Positions 1 to 5,483 of a stretch of DNA of 7,623 nucleotides are shown in pieces. The stretch is from Sedimentibacter sp. (GTDB lineage Bacteria > Bacillota > Clostridia > Tissierellales > Sedimentibacteraceae). Each line of letters opens with the position of its first letter. Position 1 is the first letter of the stretch. The position numbers were made by a program, and so were the translations under genes. The stretch covers positions 1 through 7,623 of the forward strand of contig JAQSYS010000141.1 of the NCBI GenBank assembly GCA_029256005.1. The letters run 5' to 3'. Under the pieces are notes generated by a model. The model worked only from the letters and a program-made list of their open reading frames with translations. It made no database searches and had not been told where the DNA came from.

Positions 1-85
1 AAAACCTATCATTCCATCAGAAGATGAATTAGTAGAAAACCACAGAGCACATAGTGCAAAGCTAAGAATAGGAGAAAGGGTGTAA
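1..85 (+). CDS. rsmH: 16S rRNA (cytosine(1402)-N(4))-methyltransferase RsmH, C-terminal end (partial)
   Basis: Only the last 27 codons are present, read in the frame that begins at base 2 and ends with TAA at 83-85. The peptide ends in NHRAHSAKLRIGERV, close to the family's usual C-terminus (N-P-R-S-R-S-A-K-L-R followed by a short basic tail). RsmH (MraW) is a cytoplasmic S-adenosylmethionine-dependent enzyme that methylates C1402 in the ribosomal P site. It is normally the gene just before ftsL in dcw clusters, and that is its place here: three bases separate its stop from the next start. The ribosome binding site of ftsL (GGAGAAAGG, 71-79) lies inside its final codons, so the two genes are probably translated in a coupled way. 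The identification rests on the tail motif plus context; the catalytic part is outside the window. Confidence 0.88.
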   Translation, partial: KPIIPSEDELVENHRAHSAKLRIGERV

Positions 86-88
86 GAA

Positions 89-565
89 ATGTCAGCATTA
101 AGAAAAGAAGTCTTAGATATTGATTATGGACAAGAATCAATTGAATATTCTCCAAAGAAAAAGCGAATAAAACGAAATAAGAAAAATAATAATGTTATAG
201 AAAGCTTTAAGAACTTCAGTATGATTGCTATAACATTTGCTCTTGGAATTTTAATAGTTTATAACTATGCTGTCATTACAGACAAACAAATGGAACTTAA
301 TTCTATAAATCAAGAAATAGCCACATTGAATGATGACATAGATTCATATAATATTGCTTTGGAGAGCATTAAAAATACCAATTCTATAGAAGAATTAGCA
401 AAGGCTTATTTAGGAATGAATTATCCCACAAGAAAACAAACTGTATTTGTAGATTTTACATATGGAAACTCAGAGACTACGGAAGATGAAACTAAAGCTG
501 CATTAAAGGGAAATGGAAATATGCTGGTAGGTATAATTGACAAGGTAGTAAGTTTCATTCAGTAA
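89..565 (+). CDS. ftsL: FtsL-like septum formation protein (bitopic, coiled coil)
   Basis: A 158-residue protein with the layout of the FtsL/DivIC group: a cytoplasmic N-terminus of about 43 residues with a strongly basic patch (residues 23-32, KKKRIKRNKK), one transmembrane helix (about 44-64), a heptad-like external helix (about 65-97), and the family-style segment at 99-121 (SIEELAKAYLGM, then P and Q-x-V-F-V). In well-studied bacteria FtsL is a low-abundance scaffold that joins DivIC/FtsB and DivIB/FtsQ and activates the FtsW-PBP synthase pair at the septum. Primary sequence is poorly conserved in this family, so the name depends on topology and on its place between rsmH and a class B PBP. 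The ATG is supported by GGAGAAAGG 10 bases upstream. After residue 121 there is an acidic and polar linker and a last hydrophobic, amphipathic stretch (about 144-157), longer than many FtsL proteins. Eleven bases separate it from the next gene. Confidence 0.85.
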   Translation: MSALRKEVLDIDYGQESIEYSPKKKRIKRNKKNNNVIESFKNFSMIAITFALGILIVYNYAVITDKQMELNSINQEIATLNDDIDSYNIALESIKNTNSIEELAKAYLGMNYPTRKQTVFVDFTYGNSETTEDETKAALKGNGNMLVGIIDKVVSFIQ

Positions 566-576
566 GGAGGTTTCGT

Positions 577-2712
577 ATGAGGAAGCATATAAGGAGCACT
601 ACTAACCTTCAAAATAAGAGAAGAATGTTGGTATTTTTGCTTTGCTTTTTTTTAGCAACTATTGCATTGGTAGTGAGGCTTGGTTTTATTCAGATTATTA
701 ATGGTGAAGAATATAAGAAACAAGCAATGGAAAATTGGTCTAGGGACATTACTATTAGTGCCAAGAGAGGTACAATTTATGATGCTAAGGGCAAGAAACT
801 TGCAGTAAGCGTCAATTCTAGCACGGTAACATGCTTTCCTGCAGATGTTAAAAAAGGCGCACAAACAGTTGAAGAAGCTCAAGCAGGAGATTCTGAAGCT
901 AATGGCGGCAGTTTTATTACATCAATTCTGAAAAAGATGAACAAATCAATGTTCAACTCGGATAAATCTACAGTAGCAGAATCTATTCCTGTAAATATGA
1001 AAACTCCAGAAGAAACGGCAAAAGTTTTATCAGAAACACTGGAGATGGAATATGATGAAGTTCTAGAAAAAATTACTTCAAACTACTCATATGTTGTTTT
1101 GAAAAAATGGATTACAGATGAACAGGCTCAAAAAATAAGAGATTTCGAGTTAAGCGGAATAAACATAATAGAAGACAATAAACGTGTATATCCATATGGA
1201 AACTTTGCACCTTATGTTCTAGGATTTACAAATATTGACCAAAACGGACTTTATGGTGTAGAAGCAACTTACAACGAATTTTTGACTGGTATTCCCGGAA
1301 GGACAGTTGTAAACACAGATGCATACGGGCGAGAACTTCCTTTTGGTTATAATGAATATTATGAACCCAAAGATGGTCTTGGTGTTGTGTTAACAATTGA
1401 TGAGGTTATACAGCACTATGCAGAATCAGCAGCACAAAAAGTAATGAAGGATTATAATGCTAAAAGAGCAACTATAATTGTAATGGATCCAAATAACGGA
1501 GATATTCTGGCAATGGCATCCAAGCCTGACTATGATCCTAATGATCCAAAGTTGCCGATTGACCAAGTCATTCAGCAGGAATGGACTTCATTACCTAATG
1601 AAGAGCTTCAAAAAGCATGGTTTGATATGTGGAGAAACCCTGCTGTTAACGATATTTATGAACCGGGTTCAACATTTAAACTTTTAACCACTGCTATAGC
1701 TCTTGAGGAAAATGCAGCCACTGTAGATTCTACTTATTTTTGCGATGGATTTGTAAGACAGATTACCAGCAATAACATTAAGTGCTGGAGATATTACCGT
1801 CCACACGGTGAGCAGACCTTATCTGAAGCAATTCAAAACTCATGCAATGATGCATTGGCTCAAATAGGACTTGATATTGGAAAAGATCCTTTTTATAAGT
1901 ACTTAAAATCCTTCGGGCTGGAAGAACAGTCCGGCATTATGTTGAATGGTGAAGCTTTAGGACTTATCAAAGAACCAATTAACATGAAGGATGTAGATGT
2001 AGTTACTCAGGCTTTTGGTCAAGGAGTTGCAGTATCTCCTATCCAGCTTATAACAGCAGTATCTGCCATAACAAACGGAGGCAATTTAATGGGGCCTAGA
2101 ATTGTTAAACAGCTTATAGATGAAGATGGTAATGTTGAAAAGAATTTTGAACCAGTGGTTCGAAGAAGAGTTATTTCTGAAGAAACATCAAATATAATGC
2201 TTTCTATAATGAAAGATTCTGCAGAAGCAGGAACAAAACAGGCATACAGACCTGGTTATAGAATTGGCGGAAAATCTGGTACAGCACAAAAGGTTATAGA
2301 TGGAAAATATGTTGATGGTAAGTTTATTTCTTCTTTTGTAGGCACAGCTCCAGTTGATAATCCAAGAGCAGTTGCTCTTGTAATGGTTGATGAACCGGAT
2401 AGAAGTATAGGTTATTACGGAAGTATAGTCGCAGGACCAGTTGCAGCAGACCTTTTGGAAAACATTATGAAATACTATGATGTTGAACCTGTTTATACAG
2501 AAGAAGAATTAGGGCATGTTGAAGCTCAGACAGTTGAAGTGCCGGATTTATTGGGTCTTTCTATTGCTGAGGCAACTGATAAATTAATAAAAGCTGGTCT
2601 TGAAAGCAATATAACTATAGAAGTTGAAGCAGAAAAAACAATTAAAGCCCAATTCCCGAAAGCAGGAGAAAAGGTTGGTAGGCATTCAATGGTTACATTG
2701 ATATTGAATTAA
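577..2712 (+). CDS. spoVD: SpoVD/FtsI-type class B penicillin-binding protein with one PASTA domain
   Basis: A 711-residue peptidoglycan D,D-transpeptidase anchored by an N-terminal helix (about 17-38) with its bulk outside the membrane. A PBP dimerisation region follows (about 60-255, with RGTIYDAKG at 64-72). The transpeptidase domain has all three active-site motifs: S365-T-F-K368 with the nucleophilic serine, S422-C-N424, and K566-S-G-T569. One PASTA domain closes the protein (about 652-710). B. subtilis SpoVD (spore cortex) has one PASTA domain and PbpB (division) has two. Here a single gene fills that place, so it may serve division, sporulation or both. C403 (IKCW) and C423 (inside SCN) match the cysteine pair that controls B. 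subtilis SpoVD by oxidation. Compared with my recollection of SpoVD there are about 50 extra residues at roughly 92-140. The start is fixed by AAGGAGG (564-570), six bases before ATG and overlapping the ftsL stop. A terminator follows. Confidence 0.93.
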   Translation: MRKHIRSTTNLQNKRRMLVFLLCFFLATIALVVRLGFIQIINGEEYKKQAMENWSRDITISAKRGTIYDAKGKKLAVSVNSSTVTCFPADVKKGAQTVEEAQAGDSEANGGSFITSILKKMNKSMFNSDKSTVAESIPVNMKTPEETAKVLSETLEMEYDEVLEKITSNYSYVVLKKWITDEQAQKIRDFELSGINIIEDNKRVYPYGNFAPYVLGFTNIDQNGLYGVEATYNEFLTGIPGRTVVNTDAYGRELPFGYNEYYEPKDGLGVVLTIDEVIQHYAESAAQKVMKDYNAKRATIIVMDPNNGDILAMASKPDYDPNDPKLPIDQVIQQEWTSLPNEELQKAWFDMWRNPAVNDIYEPGSTFKLLTTAIALEENAATVDSTYFCDGFVRQITSNNIKCWRYYRPHGEQTLSEAIQNSCNDALAQIGLDIGKDPFYKYLKSFGLEEQSGIMLNGEALGLIKEPINMKDVDVVTQAFGQGVAVSPIQLITAVSAITNGGNLMGPRIVKQLIDEDGNVEKNFEPVVRRRVISEETSNIMLSIMKDSAEAGTKQAYRPGYRIGGKSGTAQKVIDGKYVDGKFISSFVGTAPVDNPRAVALVMVDEPDRSIGYYGSIVAGPVAADLLENIMKYYDVEPVYTEEELGHVEAQTVEVPDLLGLSIAEATDKLIKAGLESNITIEVEAEKTIKAQFPKAGEKVGRHSMVTLILN

Positions 2713-2845
2713 TTACGCATTGTCAGCCCAATATATTGATAACTTAAGACTTATTTGTTGGGAATTCATTGCGAATAAACTACCACATTTAGGGCATCAC
2801 TAAGCTTCGCCTCAGAATGACAATTCAAATTAATATCATAAAGGC
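2713..2845. repeat. Possible degenerate inverted-repeat / dispersed element between spoVD and murE
   Basis: This non-coding stretch shows two sets of inverted matches. CGCA at 2716-2719 and CCCAA at 2727-2731 face TTGGG at 2758-2762 and TGCG at 2770-2773, giving an interrupted stem around an AT-rich loop. ATTGTCA at 2719-2725 is also inverted as TGACAAT at 2818-2824, bracketing about 106 bases. The right part (about 2799-2824), read on the - strand, gives TTGTCATTCTGAGGCGAAGC. That resembles a repeat I recall from many Firmicute genomes (TGTCATTCTGAGCGAAGCG and similar). I see no convincing ORF. A worn miniature element is my inference; the repeat family cannot be confirmed without searching the genome. 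Confidence 0.35.
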
Positions 2846-2873
2846 GGAACGCAATAATTGCGTTCCTTTTTTT
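2846..2873 (+). terminator. Rho-independent terminator after spoVD
   Basis: A perfect 9-bp stem, GGAACGCAA (2846-2854) with TTGCGTTCC (2858-2866), encloses a 3-base loop and is followed at once by seven T (2867-2873). This is a textbook intrinsic terminator for + strand transcripts. It should end the rsmH-ftsL-spoVD message and separate it from murE. No comparable A-run precedes the stem, so it is unlikely to work on the other strand. Confidence 0.92.
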
Positions 2874-2897
2874 AGAAATAATGGATATTTTATGATT

Positions 2898-2913
2898 TTA
2901 CAATTTATTGTAA
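2898..2913. promoter_or_regulatory. 7-2-7 palindrome, candidate operator overlapping the murE -35 region
   Basis: TTACAAT (2898-2904), a TT spacer, and ATTGTAA (2907-2913) form a perfect inverted repeat. Its right arm contains the proposed -35 hexamer of the promoter before murE (TTGTAA, 2908-2913), so a bound dimeric regulator would block RNA polymerase. It looks somewhat like Fur/PerR-family boxes, but those are 7-1-7 and differ in sequence, so I do not assign a regulator. In AT-rich DNA such a palindrome can arise by chance. Confidence 0.4.
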
Positions 2914-2936
2914 TCAAATTTTAAATATGATAAAAT
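2908..2936 (+). promoter_or_regulatory. Sigma-A-type promoter for the murE-mraY-murD-ftsW unit
   Basis: TTGTAA (2908-2913, four of six matches to TTGACA) is followed after exactly 17 bases by TAAAAT (2931-2936, five of six matches to TATAAT). TG at 2928-2929 sits one base before the hexamer, which makes it an extended -10 element. Transcription would begin near 2942-2945, leaving a leader of about 30 bases before the murE start. Its position just after the terminator supports it. An overlapping TATGAT (2926-2931) would leave only 12 bases to the same -35 and is less likely. Confidence 0.7.
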
Positions 2937-2973
2937 TACACATAATACATACAATTAATAAAGGAGCATTAAC

Positions 2974-4455
2974 ATGGATATAAAAAGTCTTCTTAAAAAA
3001 ATAGAGTATATTAGTTTTTTAGGTGATGAAAATGTTGAATTAAGGGGCATAACAAATGATTCAAGAAAAGTAGCTCACGGAGATGTTTTTGTAGCCATAA
3101 AAGGATTCACATCTGACGGACATAAGTTTATTATTGATGCTTTAGGAAACGGAGCATCAGCTGTTATGTGTCAGATTTTGCCAGAGGACATTAAAGGCAA
3201 AGGGAATTTTATCATTGTTAAAGAACCAAGAGAATCAATGGCTCCAGCAGCAAATTTTTTATATGGAAAACCATCTGAAAAACTTAATATAGTCGGAGTA
3301 ACAGGTACAAACGGAAAAACTAGCACTACTTATTTGTTAAAAGGAATTTATGATTATATTGATGAAAAGTCAGGAATAATAGGAACAATAGGTGTACTTA
3401 TTGACGGTGAAAAAATCAAGGTTGATAATACAACGCCAGAAGCAGTTGATTTGCAAAAATATTTTTCGATGATGGTTGGGAAGAGTATAGAGCATTGCTT
3501 TATGGAGGTATCATCACATGCACTTGAATTGAACAGAATTGATGATGTTAGCATAGATGTGGGAATATTTACAAATCTTACTCGCGACCATCTTGATTTT
3601 CATAAGACGATGGAAAACTATTATCAGGCAAAGAAAAAACTTTTTTATCTAACTAAGAAAAATAACATTATTAATGTAGATGACCCATACGGCGAAAGAC
3701 TTTACAGGGAACTGAAGGAAGAAAACATAAATGCTATCTCAATTGGTATAGATAATAAAGCCGACATTAAGGCATCAAACTTAAAAACAACCATGATGGG
3801 AACATCGTTTGATTTGAATGTTCAGGGAACTGATAAAAAGGTTCATGTCAATACTCCCGGAAAGTTCAGTGTGCTTAATTCATTAGGAGCACTCGGTGCA
3901 GCTTATGTTCTTGGAGCAGATCTCGATAAAATAATTGAAGCATTAGGAAAAATTAAGGGTGTTACAGGAAGATTTGAAATGATTGAAAATAATCTGGACT
4001 GCACAATCATTTTAGATTTTGCACATACACCTGATGGATTGCAAAAGGTTATGGATACAATCAATGAATTTGCTGAAGGTAGAAAAATAGTTATGTTTGG
4101 AGCAGGTGGAGAGAGAGATTCAGCAAGACGTGCTCCAATGGGAGAAATAGCAGGAAAGTATTGTGATTTAAGCATATTGACCTCAGACAATCCACGATTT
4201 GAGGACCCATATGAAATATGTCTCGAAATAGCAAAAGGTGTTGAAAAGTATGATGGTAAATATGAAATCATCATAGAAAGAGATAAAGCCATATATTATG
4301 CTATTGACAATTCAAAGAGTAAGGATGTAATATTGTTAGCGGGAAAATCTACAGAACCTTATCAGGATATGGGAGTAGAAAAAGTACCGTATGATGAAGG
4401 ATCAATTGCAAAAAAAGCAATTATTGATGTTGAAAGAAAAAGAGGATTAAGATAG
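2974..4455 (+). CDS. murE: UDP-MurNAc-L-Ala-D-Glu:meso-diaminopimelate ligase MurE
   Basis: A 493-residue cytoplasmic Mur ligase of normal family length that adds the third amino acid to the UDP-MurNAc peptide using ATP. The three Mur domains appear in order: an N-terminal UDP-substrate domain (about 1-100, with TNDSRKVAHGDVFVAIKG), the ATPase domain (P-loop GVTGTNGKTST at 108-118 with K115, EVSSH at 178-182, the probable carbamylated lysine K220 in YYQAKKKLF), and a C-terminal domain from about 332 (GRFE, then DFAHTPDGL at 348-356). D405-N-P-R408 is the signature of enzymes that take meso-diaminopimelate; lysine-adding enzymes differ here. The usual GKGHE motif reads GKSTE at 457-461: the outer G and E, which touch diaminopimelate in E. 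coli MurE, are kept. AAAGGAG (2960-2966) lies seven bases before ATG. It is the first gene of its transcript. Confidence 0.96.
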   Translation: MDIKSLLKKIEYISFLGDENVELRGITNDSRKVAHGDVFVAIKGFTSDGHKFIIDALGNGASAVMCQILPEDIKGKGNFIIVKEPRESMAPAANFLYGKPSEKLNIVGVTGTNGKTSTTYLLKGIYDYIDEKSGIIGTIGVLIDGEKIKVDNTTPEAVDLQKYFSMMVGKSIEHCFMEVSSHALELNRIDDVSIDVGIFTNLTRDHLDFHKTMENYYQAKKKLFYLTKKNNIINVDDPYGERLYRELKEENINAISIGIDNKADIKASNLKTTMMGTSFDLNVQGTDKKVHVNTPGKFSVLNSLGALGAAYVLGADLDKIIEALGKIKGVTGRFEMIENNLDCTIILDFAHTPDGLQKVMDTINEFAEGRKIVMFGAGGERDSARRAPMGEIAGKYCDLSILTSDNPRFEDPYEICLEIAKGVEKYDGKYEIIIERDKAIYYAIDNSKSKDVILLAGKSTEPYQDMGVEKVPYDEGSIAKKAIIDVERKRGLR

Positions 4456-4460
4456 GAAGA

Positions 4461-4516
4461 GGGACACACCTTAAAATAGGGATAGTCTTTGCGGGGAAGC
4501 TTTTAAGGAATGTCCC
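4461..4516 (+). repeat. Imperfect inverted repeat between murE and mraY
   Basis: GGGACA (4461-4466) pairs with TGTCCC (4511-4516), and CCTTAAAA (4469-4476) pairs with TTTTAAGG (4501-4508). Two mismatches separate the two blocks, and the loop is 24 bases (4477-4500). The stem takes up most of the 79-bp gap between murE and mraY. No T-run follows, so it is not a normal terminator; the mraY ribosome binding site AAGGAG (4523-4528) begins seven bases after it. The GGGACACACCTT and AAGGAATGTCCCC words resemble REP-like repeats I recall from Clostridia and related Firmicutes. It may therefore be a dispersed element, or a structure acting on message stability or mraY translation. Which one cannot be told from this window. 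Confidence 0.65.
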
Positions 4517-4534
4517 CGTAATAAGGAGCTTAAA

Positions 4535-5455
4535 ATGCAAAATAGTTTACAGATCATCAGAGTTATAATTGTTTCTTTTCTCATTGCGCTGCTCTTAGGA
4601 CCGGTTGTTATACCAGTTTTGAGACGGCTGAAGGTGGGACAAAGCATCCGGGAGGAAGGGCCTAAGTCTCATTTTAAAAAGTCCGGAACTCCAACTATGG
4701 GTGGTGTTATTATTATTCTCGCAGTAATAATATCAATATTCACAAGTGGATATTACACTCAGGAAATTTGGGTATCATTGTTTTTCACATTAGGGTTTGG
4801 TCTTATTGGATTCATTGATGACTATATAAAGGTTGTCTTAAAAAGAAATTTGGGACTTCGAGCTTATCAGAAAATAATCGGGCAGTTTATTTTTGCATTT
4901 TTGCTTGCTTGGTATGGTTCCAGATACAGTGTATATGGAACAAAGTTGATTATTCCGTTTTTTAACGGATTTATTGATCTAGGAGTGTTGTATATTCCAT
5001 TTGTTTTGTTTGTAGTAGTAGGAATTGTTAATTCGGTAAATTTGACTGACGGATTGGATGGACTGAACACTGGTGTAACTATGATCGTAATGGCTACATT
5101 CAGCCTGATTGCAAACAGTATGATAAAAATAAGCCCAATATTTGAAGGGGTTTCAATAATGAGCGCAGCTGTGACTGGAGCATGTCTAGGTTTTTTAAAA
5201 CACAATGCAAATCCTGCTAAGGTATTCATGGGTGACACAGGATCATTGGCATTGGGAGGAGCAGTATCAGCCTTTGCAGTTATTTCAAACACAATTTTAT
5301 TAATACCTATAATCGGTGGAATTTATTTTGCAGAGGCATTGTCGGTAATAATACAGGTGGCTTATTATAAAAGAACTAAAAAAAGGATATTTAAAATGGC
5401 GCCCCTTCACCATCATTTTGAAATGTGCGGCTGGAAGGAAACAAAGGTAATATAG
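4535..5455 (+). CDS. mraY: Phospho-MurNAc-pentapeptide transferase MraY, C-terminally short
   Basis: An integral membrane enzyme that moves phospho-MurNAc-pentapeptide from UDP to undecaprenyl phosphate, making lipid I. The 306 residues carry the family hallmarks: GPKSHFKKSGTPTMGG (42-57), the catalytic D95-D96 in IDDYIKV, NLTDGLDGL (169-177, D172), the NANPAKVFMGDTGSLALGG block (224-242, with D234), and the H292-H-H294 motif in MAPLHHHFE. Nine hydrophobic segments can be picked out, matching TM1-TM9. The chain stops at GWKETKVI with an in-frame TAG-TAA pair (5453-5458). Typical MraY proteins are about 320 residues and continue here into a tenth helix beginning with an F-W motif, so this one seems to lack TM10. 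No missing helix is encoded in another frame, because murD starts 28 bases later. AAGGAG (4523-4528) supports the start. murF is not next to it. Confidence 0.95.
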   Translation: MQNSLQIIRVIIVSFLIALLLGPVVIPVLRRLKVGQSIREEGPKSHFKKSGTPTMGGVIIILAVIISIFTSGYYTQEIWVSLFFTLGFGLIGFIDDYIKVVLKRNLGLRAYQKIIGQFIFAFLLAWYGSRYSVYGTKLIIPFFNGFIDLGVLYIPFVLFVVVGIVNSVNLTDGLDGLNTGVTMIVMATFSLIANSMIKISPIFEGVSIMSAAVTGACLGFLKHNANPAKVFMGDTGSLALGGAVSAFAVISNTILLIPIIGGIYFAEALSVIIQVAYYKRTKKRIFKMAPLHHHFEMCGWKETKVI

Positions 5456-5483
5456 TAATGGGTTTTTTAGAAAAGAGGTTGAA

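Noticed and set aside
2817..2924. 35-codon + strand frame in the spoVD-murE gap
   Set aside because: It has no ribosome binding site, runs straight through the intrinsic terminator and ends inside the promoter region, so it is not a credible gene.
3903..4292. 129-codon open frame on the - strand
   Set aside because: It is wholly inside the C-terminal domain of murE and is explained as antisense to a conserved coding sequence.
4461..4516. Inverted repeat considered as a terminator after murE
   Set aside because: No T-run follows the stem, the stem is interrupted, the loop is large, and mraY starts only 18 bases later.
4510..4521. Tiny leader frame (Met-Ser-Pro-stop) before mraY
   Set aside because: Its AAGGA directly touches the ATG with no spacing, so ribosomes could not start there normally; the word is part of the inverted repeat.
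4867..5292. 141-codon open frame on the - strand
   Set aside because: It is wholly inside mraY, opposite conserved catalytic motifs, with no ribosome binding site I could trust.
5456..5483. Frameshift that would restore the MraY C-terminus
   Set aside because: Reading on in the +1 frame yields about 20 residues rich in charge (GFLEKRLKWKI) with no membrane helix, and the original frame has further stops.
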